From assembly GCA_032622095.1 (NCBI GenBank), contig CP136064.1, forward strand, positions 256,909,863-256,973,862: a stretch of 64,000 nt of DNA, given 5' to 3'. Both the position numbers and the translations under genes were made by a program. Under the pieces are notes generated by a model. It searched no databases, was not told the origin of the DNA, and worked only from the letters and a program-made list of their open reading frames with translations. Origin of the DNA: Siphonodentalium dalli (Eukaryota; Mollusca; Scaphopoda; Gadilida; Siphonodentaliidae). Shown here one piece after another: positions 1 through 11,275 of the stretch (within the stretch, counting starts at the first letter, position 1; every line of letters starts with the position of its first letter).

Positions 1-620
1 AAAAATTTGAACGTACGCACAGAAATATCTCAATTAATAACACCTAAAAGTAAAAATTTATAATTTATAAATGAAATCACCAAAGAAGGAAAAGAGACAA
101 AGTCAATAAGATCTTCATCAGTTGCAAGTTGCTAACCCGTGCCATACTAAACGTATGAACACTAACTTTTCGACCTTTATGCAATCAGGGTTCCATGCAC
201 ACGTCCAGTTACAACAATTTAAACAAAATATAATTTAGTATCGTTTTCAGCTTTGTTCTTTTGAAAAAAATGTTGAAAACAAACTATGACATGTAGTAGG
301 CTGGCCCAATAAATACAAAAGATTATAATTTTTTCAATAAATTATTGACCAAATAATTGTTGGTGTCCCTCTAAAACGTCGAAACTGTATGAAATAAATA
401 CACATAAAGTGCAATCCCGAACAAAATAGTGTATTTCTTGTTCCACTTCTTGTTCCAAACATGTTATCTTATACAATATAGAATACAAATAAAATGTACA
501 ATAGGTTTCGTAAATATTAGCCTGGTACCCTGAATACATCTTTATCAAACACATCAGGCGGTGCATGATGGAGGATGTTTATGTACGCGGGACTCATACA
601 TGTACCACACGAAAGCGCTT
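1..620. other. No gene seen
   Basis: AT-rich unique-looking DNA. I see no coding frame of credible composition, RNA gene or clear repeat here. Confidence 0.5.
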
Positions 621-952
621 TAGGGCCCATCCGAAACCCAATATAGCAACTTCCAACAACTCGTTACAACGACTTACAGGTCGTTATGACGAGTTGTCGG
701 AAGTCGTTATAACGACTTGTAGAAATAAAAACAAGTCGATATTATTACTTGTGTATTTTTCTACAAGTTGTTATAACGACTTGTTTTTATTTCTACATGT
801 CGTTTAAAACGACTTGCAAGTCGTTATAACGACTTTATAACGACTTGCAAGTCGTTTTAACGAGTTGTAAGTCGTTACCACGATGTGTTGGAAGTCGTTA
901 TATCGAGTTGTGTATTTGTATATTTGGGGCGGCGGTGTTTCGGACGGTCCTA
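621..952. mobile_element. Inverted-repeat element with internal CGTTATAACG palindromes
   Basis: The left end (tagggcccatccgaaac) and right end (gtttcggacggtccta) are inverted relatives. The interior is a run of short palindromic units such as acaactcgttataacgact in both orientations, from about 650 to 915. A single arm of the same family, with better preserved terminal sequence, lies at 18399-18478. No transposase is present. It looks like a non-autonomous DNA transposon or foldback element; the superfamily cannot be assigned. Confidence 0.6.
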
Positions 953-1700
953 TAATTGGTACAAAAAAATCGCCCAACGCAGAAAGGTAATTATTATTGG
1001 GTAAAATGTTACCCTGCGTTTTGTCGTACGAAGACACCAGTCATGTTTACACTGTTATAATCCGAATCATCGCACTTGTTCACCCTGAAGGCAACCACCG
1101 CACCTATCTTTCGTACGAAGACTATGTGCATGTTGAATGTCAAACGATCGCGCTCGTAGGAACAATTTCTTCGCGAAACAACAACAACAAATGGGCAGTA
1201 AATCAATGGCCGGGTTATTTGGTGTCATAATTTTTCGATGTCGCAGGAGTAATTTGATTTTTGTTCCGTGGTATAACTCTGACATTCTCATACCCTCCTC
1301 TTATAAGGTGCATAATATAGCGTGCGTATATCGACCAATGACGGTAACTGAATTACAGAACATGTCGTAAGAATTAGCATTTGAGGTAAATACACAAAAG
1401 CTAATTACTGTGTTCGGCAGCCGTAACCCATTCATGACTGGAGCTGCGCTGGTGCAGCATTCAGCCATGTTAATTAGCGTCGGCTATCAGCTGAATCGAG
1501 GCAAATGCCAGGCGAAAAGAAATTTTGGTCGACTATTTTTTAGCCGAGGCAAATTTCAGAACCTGCTGATGTTTTTTGCAACTTTGAAACAATTGCTGGA
1601 GACATTGCCTTCATGTCGCACTGTGGTGTCAAATATTCATTGTTGAATGCCAAGGACTACTGAGATAACCGCGCAAGGATTATCTTGATAATCATTAATT
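953..1700. other. No gene seen
   Basis: Several short overlapping frames occur on both strands, but none resembles a known protein and none has consistent coding composition. The 1400-1650 part is slightly less AT-rich and contains repeated 'ccgaggcaaat'-like words (near 1497 and 1543), with no identifiable function. Confidence 0.4.
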
Positions 1701-2101
1701 TTAACCCTTTACCCAACAAACCGGCCAAAACCGGCCAAATAAAGCTTCAACAGCCTAAACTATCTTCGGTCTGTCTCAATAGAACCATACAAATATGGAT
1801 ATCATTGGAACCGGCTCCTTGACCACATTGTGATAGTTACAGTTATACCCTGTGCCAATGCATTCTCTTATATATGCGAGTCGACCATAGGTCGCCTCGC
1901 ATATATAAGAGAATGCAATGGCCTAAAAAAAAACTTTTTTTTAACACTTTTTACCATTTTTTCTTACATTCTTTAACAATTTTATAATTTTTAATGTGTT
2001 AAGCCAATGCATTCTCTTATATATGCGAGGCGACCTATGGTCGACTCGCATATATAAGAGAATGCATTGGCACAGGGCCCTTCTGTTGGGTAAAGGGTTA
2101 A
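1701..2101 (+). mobile_element. Family A MITE, piggyBac-like, full length (A1)
   Basis: The element is bounded by TTAA at both ends (1701-1704, 2098-2101). Terminal inverted repeats are CCCTTTACCCAAC and GTTGGGTAAAGGG. A TTAA target duplication with termini starting CCC is characteristic of the piggyBac superfamily, so this is called a non-autonomous piggyBac-like MITE. The left half holds a unique block (ggccaaaaccggccaaat onward). The right half holds two 67-bp palindromes in opposite orientation at 1855-1921 and 2004-2070, separated by an AT-rich spacer. There is no coding capacity. Confidence 0.85.
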
Positions 2102-2187
2102 ACCAGACTCAAACCAAGTTTTAGCATTTGACATGGGGATGGGATAAAGGGGGCATTTGGTGTGATGCCCTAGTCCAATTCGTGTTA

Positions 2188-2643
2188 CTCCGTTAAAGAT
2201 ACTCAATCCGATCAGACGCTCCTAAATTACTATTTCTTTTGGCTTCGGGGGTTAAAAATATATTATTCGAGTCGAGGAACCCACCCATCAAAGCTCATGG
2301 TGATTAGATATCGATTTTTGAAGTTAGCTATTTTTATTGTTTGTGGACCAGAAGCACGTGGTCAAACGGACGAAGATGCGGATGAAGATGGATAACTCTA
2401 AAATCAAGTGGCTATTATTACCACTTGATTTTAGAGTTATCCACCTTCATCCGCATCTTCGTCCGTTTGACCACGTGCTTCTGGTCCACAAACAATAAAA
2501 ATAGCTAACTTCAAAAATCGATATCTAATCACCATGAGCTTTGATGGGTGGGTTCCTCGACTCTAATCGAATATTTTTTACCCCCGAAGCCAAAGAAATA
2601 GTAATTTAGGAGCGTCTGATCGGATTGAGTACCTTTAACGAGT
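2188..2643. mobile_element. Long foldback element (family F, copy 1)
   Basis: This is a nearly perfect palindrome with arms of about 220 bp meeting near 2415. Outer ends read gttaaagatactcaatccg and cggattgagtacctttaac. The arms contain a CACGTG and a 'tttggcttcggggg' block. A related, more diverged copy with the centre largely lost lies at 38450-38796. The high arm identity suggests a young insertion or ongoing arm-to-arm gene conversion. No transposase is present. Confidence 0.8.
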
Positions 2644-2736
2644 AAATAATATTTAGTATCCTCCAATTTACAGCAGACACAAAGTATGGTCAGAAACAAA
2701 GTTAGAATATGATAAATGACTAAAGTGCAGTCTATG

Positions 2737-3081
2737 CCAATGCATTCTCTTATATATGCGAGTCGACCATAGGTCGCCTCGCATATATAAGAGAATGCAT
2801 TGGCTTAACATATTAAAAATTATAAAATTGTCAAAGAATGTAGAATTTTGTTTGTTTAGGCCAATGCATTCTCTTATATATGCGAGGCGACCTATGGTCG
2901 ACTCGCATATATAAGAGAATGCATTGGCACAGGGCATAACTGTAACCATCACAATGTGGTCAATGAGCCGGTTCCAATGATATCCATATTTGTATGGTTC
3001 TATTGAGACAGACCGAAGATATTTTAGGCTGTTGAAGCTTTATTTGGCCGGTTTTGGCCGGTTTGTTGGGTAAAGGGTTAA
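2737..3081 (-). mobile_element. Family A MITE, end-truncated (A2)
   Basis: This is the reverse orientation of A1. The right end is intact (GTTGGGTAAAGGG then TTAA at 3078-3081), preceded by the ggccggttttggccgg block. The other terminus is missing: the element begins abruptly at the first palindrome. Two 67-bp palindromes lie at 2737-2803 and 2861-2927. Confidence 0.85.
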
Positions 3082-3324
3082 TCCATATAACTCACATAAC
3101 AAAGTCATTGCAATATAGTAAGCGGGAAAAGTCACGTGCTAATATGGATATAAATTTAAGAAAATAACTAGTTAAGTTTATACTCCCATCCAATCAGTCC
3201 ATCGGGGTGTTCCACGTGACATTTGTGCATCTGAATGGTCTATTAATTATTTGGAGGGATGTTAATATGATAAAATCAGACGACAGATAAATAATAGTGC
3301 AGAAGAAACCATATTTATTGAGGG

Positions 3325-3380
3325 AAATGTTTAGATAATAAGTTCAACAAACGTGTGCTGAACTTATTATCTGAACATTT
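3325..3380. repeat. Hairpin
   Basis: Inverted repeat of about 21 bp per arm (aatgtttagataataagttca and its near complement) around a 13-base loop. Function unknown; it may be the end of a foldback relic. Confidence 0.6.
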
Positions 3381-3639
3381 CTATATTGGATAATTAATCA
3401 TCAATAATTCATTAGTATGCACGGTGGCGAATCACGTGATTTCGAGTTGATCACGTATTCAAAATGGCCGAGAAATATCATACGTGACCAGAAACGAGGA
3501 AAAGGGTAATAAACTATAGGATATGACGTAGTGTAGTATTTTGGCAGCTGCGAGCATATGCTATATTATTTTTCAAACAAGCTGATACCTCATTTGTGGT
3601 TCATTTGTGGCCAAACTCACAGTTGTTTGCTTTATCATT

Positions 3640-3723
3640 CTAACCAAAGTTGTCAGTCGAATTATTCTCCTAGATGTATGAACTGGTGTATTCCACGAAC
3701 CTCCGACTGGCAACTTTGGTCAG
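3640..3723. repeat. Inverted repeat, 20-bp arms
   Basis: The arm ctaaccaaagttgtcagtcg pairs with cgactggcaactttggtcag across a 44-base interval with one mismatch. No gene context. Confidence 0.6.
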
Positions 3724-3976
3724 AATTTTATAGAAAACTAATGAGTATTTACGAACAAATAAGGCATCAACTTTTTTAAACAGTCAAAATGTTTGCGTCA
3801 GTTCCTCATATATTATGCTTTCGTGCGTCTGCACTCGCCTCTGTCATTTTTATTGCGTGGTATTCACCAACATTGAAACCACGTGATTCCCCACAGTGTT
3901 TTGGTTTTGATAGGGTTAAGTTGTGAAATCGGATGAGACATATTCAAATCATTCAGATGTCGTGACTGACCGTAGA

Positions 3977-4161
3977 AGTACACGGTTTGATAACAGCATA
4001 TCGGTTAATACTAACGAAGCAGGCCGTAATATGACTTATTGGTGTGCTCTTGTGTGCAAGCCGATATATTTCTCGTGATTGTATCCCCATCACGCGCTCG
4101 ATGACAGTTTAAATCACGTGTTCGTTAGTATTTAACAGATATTCTGTTATCAACCGTGTAC
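3977..4161. mobile_element. Short foldback/MITE-like element
   Basis: The terminal inverted repeats are about 42 bp (outer end agtacacggtttgataaca, inner part cggttaatactaacgaa) and surround a 100-base centre. Size and structure fit a MITE. No other copy was noticed in the window. Confidence 0.5.
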
Positions 4162-4810
4162 TGTTGTGATCAGTTAATCTCACTATGACTGCATTGAATG
4201 TTCCCCGACAGATTTGATACATTTCAAGCGGCCTGCACTCTTCAAGTTTCGGATTATCAGATTATTAACGCCACCTGTGTATACTGTTCTACAAATATTA
4301 GAAATATGTGGTCCCATGGGGATTTTTTAAATAGATAATTGGTTTTTCCGGTTATTTGGGGACGCGTTAAAGTTGTACTGCGACCCCGAGTCCGGTAAAA
4401 GCTGTAGTTGGAATGTCCAAGTTCGTGAAAGTTCTACTGACCATGCCGATGATTTGAGAAGCTTTATTGTTTTAGGATATTGTAGGAAGGCTAATCTGGC
4501 CGTGTCAAATTGGGCTATAGCGATGGGATATCTCGCAGGACAACACATTTCGGGTTTTCGTGGGGTGTGTATTCGCTGGATGCCTTATAGTTGCAGTGTG
4601 TAAATATTATGACCGCGTTAATTGCGTTCGAATTTTAGGTATGAACAATGGCTGGGCCATGCACACTTGAAGATTTTATGGCGGGAACACAATTTTTGAT
4701 CCGCATTTAGAAGCTTTCTGGTTTGGTGAATGAAAAACCTGCAGTAATAAGCCGTAGTTTTATGTAATAATTTGAAGGATTAGTTGTTTTAACGGAATTC
4801 TGAGGCGGTG
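4162..4810. other. No gene seen
   Basis: Overlapping frames of about 75 codons occur on both strands near 4327-4603, which is expected by chance in a less AT-rich patch. None is recognisable. Confidence 0.4.
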
Positions 4811-4906
4811 CATTAATGTAACCAATATATTTTATATTATAATTTATATTTATGGCTAATAATATTATCTTGGTGGTGTTACCATTTCTGACTATGGTTT
4901 TCTTGT
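4811..4906 (+). repeat. Dispersed repeat (pair with 25457-25537)
   Basis: This shares gttaccatttctgactatgg and flanking sequence, including the cattaa...ccaatatatttta left part, with the complement of 25457-25537. It is an unnamed dispersed repeat. Confidence 0.65.
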
Positions 4907-4969
4907 TTCTGGTGACGCGGTCCGGGGAACATTATGTGAAGTAGTGTTCAGGTATTCGGTCAATTCTGA

Positions 4970-5965
4970 CATTCAATTATTCGGCCAACTTATGGCGCGT
5001 CCACGTGTATCCGCAAGAAAATATCTGCAAGAAAGTATCAGGGACAATCGTACCCTGATATTTTCTTCCTGCAAAGATAACGCCAGTTAGAACGCTGGCG
5101 TTTAGCTGGCGTTGATTGAGCTCAATCAGAACAGTATAGTCGTGCTGGTTCAAGTCAATGCGTCCGGTAAACAACCAAAAGTCCATATTGGCAATGCATA
5201 ACATTATGCCATTTCCAACTGTTTACATGTATAGTACCTTAGAGTCGGTTGGCTAAGGGTATGTTACGTTACCAAACATACAGGGCTGCATGTGGGGACA
5301 TGGGACCCCCCCCCCCCCCAACTATGGTCAAAGTGTTCACCAGTTGGAAATTTCTGACACAATATTACACCAACAATGGGTTGAAATTGTTCTGGTAATT
5401 GATATATTTCTTCCTACTTTTGGTCAAAATATTGGTATTAAATTTCCTCTATAGATCCCTCCCCAGTGTCCAGTCAAAATTCAAGTTAAAACAACAAGCT
5501 ATGTGAGTTACCAGGTGGGAAATTGAAAGGCCTTGGGAGGGGTGCAAATTAAATTATGTGATCTTGGCAGTTTGGCCTGGTTCAAGGGGGGTGCAGTTGG
5601 AAATTCCACATGGACATCCTCCGTCAACAGAAACCCTCTATAGATATCCATATAATATTTCAGCGGTTCTGACACCCCATCTAAAATGGAACTACGAAGA
5701 CAGTTGTTGAAACAGGCGATAATATTGATGGAGCATAACTCGAGTGCGTGAACGGTTTCCGGGGTATTCCTTAGATATTATTTAACGGATACCAATTACC
5801 ACCAATCAAGGTGAACACATATCACACACAGGTGATAACATACCAGTTCCCTGCCTCCATCGGATATTTTCCTGTATTATTTGTTCATTGATCAAGTAAG
5901 TCACACGGGGCATACCTGATATTTTCTTGCCCGTCATGTGGACGCGCCGAATAATATTCGAATGT
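4970..5965. mobile_element. Candidate 1-kb element with imperfect terminal inverted repeats
   Basis: The left end carries attattcggc..gcgcgtccacgtg followed by caagaaaatatc. The right end carries the complement (gatattttcttgcccgtc, catgtggacgcgccgaataat). Inside, 5025-5072 has a second small inverted repeat of the same words. The interior includes a C14 tract at 5306-5319 and no coding frame. The boundaries are approximate and the call is inferred from the inverted ends only. Confidence 0.4.
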
Positions 5966-6259
5966 TTGGGACAATGTAAAAAGCGAAAACGTGCAGTACA
6001 TACCTCGCTGTTTTAAAGAAATAACTGTACCATAATAAGTGACTATATATAAGCTGTAACAGAACACAAGTAAATGTCTATATGTTCCGAGTGAACGTTA
6101 TATTTGTGACCCGCTATTGAGCTATCTGAGTTTCGTCCCGAGTATATCTCGTGCTTAATTTCCATGCAGTTCTACAGATTAGTATAGTTGTGCCACAATA
6201 CTTCCGAACATGGTCGGGATATGCATTACATTTGACTTTCTTATTCTGCTTGTCGAGAG

Positions 6260-6500
6260 TAAAATAAATAATGATGATGGAGCTTATAATAGCGCCTGTC
6301 CCCGCGAGGGCCCTAAGCGCTTCACACTATTACCCCAGCTGTTGAGTAATGCCAAGTCTTCTGCATGCTGCCATAGTTGCGCTTCACAAGATTGCTCTCG
6401 GCTTATACTTACCCAACAACCAGGTCCCCATTTCTCGTCTCGTTACGACGAAGCGAACACAGTACAAGTGACCTTGCCCAAGGGGCACAACCTGGCGCGA
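6260..6500. repeat. Retroposon (SINE or LINE 3'-tail) remnant
   Basis: The stretch aataatgatgatggagcttataatagcgcc...ctaagcgcttcacac matches in style the LINE tail at 39345-39400 (aataataatgtatagcat...aaagcgc). It is followed by 'gaccttgcccaaggggcacaac', a motif I know from abundant retroposons of marine invertebrates. It explains a 159-codon open frame across 6210-6689, which should not be annotated as a gene. Confidence 0.55.
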
Positions 6501-7078
6501 GATTTGGCATATATAGCACACACATCGCTTAATTCGACAGGGTTCGCGCTGTCGGTAGACAAATTAGCCAATGGCCAATCTTTTTCGAATTTGGCTAATA
6601 AAAATTTCATTTGGCTAAACTTTTTGGCTGAACTTTTTTTTACCCCAAATGGAGACGGAAAGCATGGGGTCGGAAAGCCAGATAAATAAGCGCTGAATAG
6701 ATCGACATTCAATACGAAATTAGGCGACGAAAGTATATCGTACCACGGCAATATCGTACAATTTCTACAATGAGTAACAAACGCAAGCTGCACATAATCA
6801 AACTTCAGCAAAAGGTCAACTCTAACATTTAACCAGCCTAATCGTCAAAACGCTTAAGCTGTATACTGGTTATGTAATTTTTTGTTGATTAGGCAGTCCG
6901 TAAGATAAATTACCTAAACGCTTTGTTCCTTACAGACGAGCCGTTCTTAACTCAGTGGTTACGTAATTGTGTCATAAACTGCGCCCCGTCTAATAACCTG
7001 GCTTCACACCATAAAAGGTTTGAATACAATAGATATTAAATTCGGCCATGCAAGCCACTGTTGCGGAGACGATGGTCC
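6501..7078. other. No gene seen
   Basis: Open frames overlap on both strands to about 6811, but composition is repetitive (aaatttggctaat words) and nothing is recognisable. Confidence 0.4.
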
Positions 7079-7158
7079 ACCGGCTGGGCGCGAACTCACG
7101 CCGGTGCATTAACACCATTACAAGTTCGACACTCTAGCCACTGAGCTACCACTTCCGG
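7079..7158 (-). repeat. tRNA-like fragment (degenerate tRNA or SINE head)
   Basis: On the minus strand the sequence ggtagctcagtggctagagt matches a Pol III A box/D arm. About 35 bases later, gtgagttcgcgccc resembles a decayed B box/T arm. The putative anticodon region (cttgtaa) is not enclosed by a pairing stem, so this is not a functional tRNA. It is most simply a tRNA-derived SINE relic. Confidence 0.5.
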
Positions 7159-7611
7159 TTTCTTATAATCTGTAGCCATATTTTCATATATGACCTTCTA
7201 AGATACCATATACGGTATATATGACTGTTTACCCCATCGACCGATATGAAACAGCAGTGCCAATGTGAAACGACATGTAATACCAGGAATTTGTCTAAGT
7301 TTCAATATTATCTAATTTACTTCCAACATGTGTAGCTCTATTCATTCGACGAAATGTTTACGTTGTGTGACTTTTATGTTTGGGGCGAAACGGCCAAATT
7401 ACTATAACCATACATGCATGGTCCAAAGGACGAAAATAAATATGCGTGGCCGTACATGAGTATAAACATGCCAGTGTCGCGAATTAGACAGAACTTGGGG
7501 TACAATTACGACCGAAAGCCAAAGCAATACTTTTATTCCGAAAATTCGAATGTTCTGAGAAATATTCGAATATTCAGCAGCCAACATCGTCCGAGCGAAT
7601 ATTCGAATGTA
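7159..7611. other. No gene seen
   Basis: AT-rich. A few copies of the word 'attcgaatat' near 7545-7605 form small palindromes. No credible gene. Confidence 0.4.
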
Positions 7612-7828
7612 TACAATGCGGAAGTTTTACTTTTAATAGTAGAGCAATTTGAACAATACTCGGGAAGAACACTTCCTACTAATCAAAAGTGCACAATTAT
7701 ATATACCTAGATAAAGCAACAAGACTCATACAAAGAAATGAAACACGGAATCGAAATTGTATACAATTATGTATACCTAGATAAATCAACAAGACCCATG
7801 CAAAGAAATGAAACACGGAACCGAACAC
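7612..7828 (+). repeat. Dispersed repeat with internal duplication
   Basis: The block with ttgaacaatactcggga, aattatatatacctagataaa and aaagaaatgaaacacgga recurs at 8915-9050. Within this copy the last 70 bp is tandemly duplicated (7697-7755 and 7768-7826). The two dispersed copies bracket the minisatellite at 7921-8505. Confidence 0.75.
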
Positions 7829-7920
7829 TGTGAACAGATACACTAAAGATGGCGACGCGATATACCACACACATTGTTGGCATCGATTAGAGACAGGATT
7901 ATTCCCCTTGGTTAAATGGC

Positions 7921-8505
7921 CCTGCAAATTTGCTATGATGTTGGTGGGTCCTGTTGAATGCTATGATGTTGGTGGTCCCGCTGAATTGCTATGATGTTGG
8001 CAGTCCTGCTAATTTGCTACGATGTTGGTGGGTCCTGCTGAATTGCTATGATGTTGATGGTCCTGCTAATTTGCTATGATGTTGGTGGTCCTGCAAATTT
8101 GCTACGATGTTGGTGGGTCCTGCTGAATTGCTATGATGTTGGCAGTCCTACTAATTTGCTATGATGTTGGTGGGTCATGTTAATTTGCTACGATGTTGGT
8201 GGGTCCCGCTGAATTGCTATGATGTTAGTGGTCCTGCTCAATTGCTATGATGTTGGTGGGTCATGTTAATTTGCTACGATGTTGGTGGGTCCTGCTGAAT
8301 TGCTATGTTGATGGTCCCGCTGAATTGCTATGATGTTAGTGATCCTGCTCAATTGCTATGATGTTGGTGGGTCATGTTAATTTGCTACGATGTTGGTGGG
8401 TCCTGCTGAATTGCTATGTTGATGGTCCCGCTGAATTGCTATGATGTTGGCGGTCGTGCTAATGTGTTACGATGTGGGTGGGTCCTGTTGAATTGATATG
8501 GTGCT
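7921..8505 (+). repeat. Minisatellite, about 29-31 bp unit
   Basis: About 19 degenerate copies of a unit like tgctatgatgttggtgggtc plus ctgctgaat. Units vary in length and alternate between 'gctgaat' and 'gctaatt' types, which suggests a two-unit higher-order pattern. Confidence 0.9.
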
Positions 8506-8700
8506 TGTAGGGTAACGCGATGCTGTTATAAAATGTTACACTTCGTTTGGATATAAAACATAAGTATCTCAACAATGGATACTATTCTTGTTATAGTCTC
8601 TGGGTATTTGACGAAGGAACTTAGAAGTTTGTGAGTCTAAACTTCGCAAATTATCGTTCATTTTTAAAATAACTTGCCGTTTTAGGCGCTAATAAATAGT

Positions 8701-8862
8701 GAATACCTACAGTTTTTGTTTGAATACCGAATTATCTCATGAGTGTCTGGAAAGAAATATCGAATTTTCACGAGCGGCTACAAGCCGCGAGTGAAAATTC
8801 GATATATCTTTCCAGACACGAATGAGATGTTTCAGGTATTAAAACAAAAACTGTAGATATTC
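8701..8862. mobile_element. Palindromic foldback element, 162 bp
   Basis: The arms are about 70 bp. Outer ends read gaatacctacagtttttgtt and its near complement. The core arms (tggaaagaaatatcgaattt / aattcgatatatctttcca) flank a ggctacaagcc centre. There is no coding capacity. Confidence 0.75.
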
Positions 8863-8914
8863 TTTTTATTGTATGCACATTATTAAAGCTCAAAGTTGCT
8901 CAATTGTGCGGCAT

Positions 8915-9050
8915 TTTTACTTTTAATCGTACAGCAATTTGAACAATACTCGGGAAAAATATTTCCTACTAATCAAAATTGCACAATTATATATACCTAG
9001 ATAAAGCAATAAGACTCATGCAAAGAAATGAAACACGGAATCGAACTAAC
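8915..9050 (+). repeat. Dispersed repeat, second copy
   Basis: Matches 7612-7828 over ttgaacaatactcggga, the acctagataaag block and the gaaacacggaatcgaa end. On the minus strand its end reads gttcgattcc, which resembles a Pol III B box, but no A box was found at the right distance. Confidence 0.75.
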
Positions 9051-9576
9051 AAGTCTCCGTGTCACCAGTCAATGTATATATATCCCACGTGCACGGGTCA
9101 CAGCTTGATCGATAATTAGATGTCAAGGTTGTCTGTTTCAACTTTACGCGCGCGTGTGATTTTCTTCGGAAAGTATTTCGCTTGCTTTACTTCTGCCTTC
9201 TACTTATGGTGGTTCTCATGTGAAATGACGCATTAAAGTATAAGAAATGACTCTTTTCGAATAAGGCTATGGGTTATAACCGATAAGTTTGCAGTGATTT
9301 TACTACAACGCACGGTTATAGAATTTGTCTTCAAATTTCTTGCTCGCGTAAACCACCCAGCGGGCTACAGTGAACTATAACTAAACCTACAGTGAAATAA
9401 CGACATCGTATTTCACTGTGGCTTCTAAGAGATACATACCAAGCTCTACGTTTCGGTCATTTCCCGCTATTTTGTAGGCAAGCATATAACAAATGTTCTG
9501 TCTTGCACTTTTAATGTACATGTATTTGATATTAATTTTGAATGTAAAAGGCGAAAGGCAGCTGGTAATTTGTCAA
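9051..9576. other. No gene; one small hairpin
   Basis: Contains an inverted repeat at 9388-9421 (cagtgaaata / tatttcactg). Nothing else is recognised. Confidence 0.4.
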
Positions 9577-9752
9577 ACAGTATGCTTTATAGAGCTGTTA
9601 TAGCAGTATTCATTATAGAGCTGGTATAACAGTATGCCTTATAGAGCTGGTATAACAGTATGCATCATAGAGCTGGTATAACAGTATGCATTATAGAGCT
9701 GGTATAACAGTATGCATTATAGACCTGGTATAACAGTATGCATTATAGAGCT
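9577..9752 (+). repeat. Tandem repeat, about 26-bp unit
   Basis: About seven copies of tatagagctggtataacagt plus atgcat, with minor substitutions. Confidence 0.9.
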
Positions 9753-10384
9753 TATGGATATACTTCAGATTCATCATACAATTAAAATATGTCGATTTAA
9801 AATTGTTGTGTTCTGTAAATAATTGATTATGCATGGACATTTAGTGACGTAACTGTTAAATTTCTCCTCATTTTAGTCCAGACTATATTATATGGAAACA
9901 GGTCGTATGGAATAACCTGCAATGACTCCGCGATCTCTTCAAACTGACTCAATTAACAGTTACTAGACACAAATTAAGAGAAGTATCCGAGCAAGTTTAA
10001 CACGCGAACGACCCGTGTCATTTCTAGCGGAAACCGGATTAACAAATACGTTACTGATTGATTTGAGAAAGTATAGAACCATTCCAGTAAACCACTATCG
10101 TGCAAATTATGTGTTCCCCAGGGTGTTCATCGGAGGGGCCTTTATCGAGAAATATTCACATGGCTGTTATTTTAAATGGCTATTAAAGGGCGACTGTGTC
10201 TACATTTCAGGTATCGATCGATTTTCTTAATCTGAAGTAAAAACATGAACATTAACAAAGGCCATGTGTGAGTGTCGATGGGAACGGACATCGCTTTGCA
10301 AGAAAAGGTGCTTGTAGATCAAAATATATCAACTTTCAATTTGACCTGAGTTACAATACAAGACTCTGTCTGGAGTTTGAGTAC
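9753..10384. other. No gene seen
   Basis: A 71-codon open frame at 10015-10230 has no recognisable features and is probably chance. Confidence 0.4.
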
Positions 10385-10470
10385 GATATGCCCATTGTAT
10401 ATATAAGAGAATGCACTGGCTTACAATGTTAAGGGAAATGTTGTGAGGCCCATTTATTCTCTTATATGTG
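10385..10470. mobile_element. Decayed MITE hairpin cassette
   Basis: The sequence atataagagaatgcactggc, then ttacaatgtt, then gaggcccatttattctctta corresponds to the inner part of the paired-palindrome cassette (compare 2775-2885). Both palindromes are truncated and mutated. The right one runs directly into the minisatellite that follows. Confidence 0.65.
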
Positions 10471-10778
10471 CGATGCCACTATGAGAGACTTCCGTATATA
10501 CGAGTACATATTGGTACATGGTTTTCCGTATATACGAGTACACATTGGTACATGGTTTATATGTGCGATGCCACTATGAGAGACTTCCGTATATACGAGT
10601 ACACATTGGTACATGGTGCGATGCCACTATGGGAGACTTCCGTATATACGAGTACACATTGGTAAATGGTGCGATGCCACTATGGGAGACTTCCGTATAT
10701 ACGAGTACACATTGGTACATGGTGCGATGCCACTATGGGAGACTTCCGTATATACGAGTACACATTGGTACATGGTTT
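10461..10778 (+). repeat. 53-bp minisatellite derived from the MITE palindrome
   Basis: About five copies of gtgcgatgccactatgggag, acttccgtatatacgagtac, acattggtacatg. The unit aligns base for base with the MITE palindrome: atgcgaggcgacctatggtc, gactcgcatatataagagaa, tgcattgg. Several overlapping open frames here are simply the repeat being open in more than one frame. Confidence 0.85.
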
Positions 10779-10866
10779 TCGTAACATTTCAGGAAGCTCC
10801 AGTCATGGAAGGGTTTTATTATCTTAACATTCCCTCCAATAATGTACTCATTATGTACTTATATTA

Positions 10867-10960
10867 GTTGTCGTCTGCTTATCATTCATGAAAACCCCTT
10901 CAGATGAATAATAGACCATTCCAATGTATATATTAATAACTGAGTGGAAGAATCCATTTA
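10867..10960 (+). repeat. Dispersed repeat (pair with 56835-56930)
   Basis: Shares gtcgtctgcttat, an accccttc...agatgaa stretch and ataactgagtgg...ccattta with 56835-56930 at matching spacing. Unnamed family. Confidence 0.65.
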
Positions 10961-11275
10961 GTAAAGAAATGGTTAAATTGACCTTGAGTTGAATCCGTAT
11001 GAAAATCACAACAAATGAAATATGATTGTTATCTAGTATACTATGTATAGAGGGAAACAATGGACTACATGCAAAACCTTTAATATATTTATATATTAGT
11101 TCGAGTAGATTCATTCATTGCATGGGGCCTGTAGCGGGAATCCGGGAACTTGTGGTGTGGGTTGCCTCTATAATTTCAATTCATTTGGCACCAGGAAACC
11201 CACCACCAGACGAACCCATCGACAGACGAACCCACGGACATACTAATAGATTTTCGAGTTTCGCAGTGTAACGAA

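Noticed and set aside
1855-1921. Palindrome as a bacterial-type attachment or integron site
   Set aside because: The surroundings are clearly eukaryotic repeats and the palindromes are internal to TTAA-bounded MITEs.
6210-6689. 159-codon frame with a hydrophobic start resembling a secreted protein
   Set aside because: The middle is a retroposon tail (aagcgc and cttgcccaagg motifs), and a 122-codon frame overlaps on the other strand. No domain is recognised.
7079-7158. Functional tRNA gene on the minus strand
   Set aside because: A-box-like sequence is good, but the anticodon stem does not pair and the B box is degenerate. Kept only as a tRNA-like relic.
7414-7710. 98-codon frame
   Set aside because: It overlaps a dispersed repeat and a frame on the opposite strand; no recognisable features.
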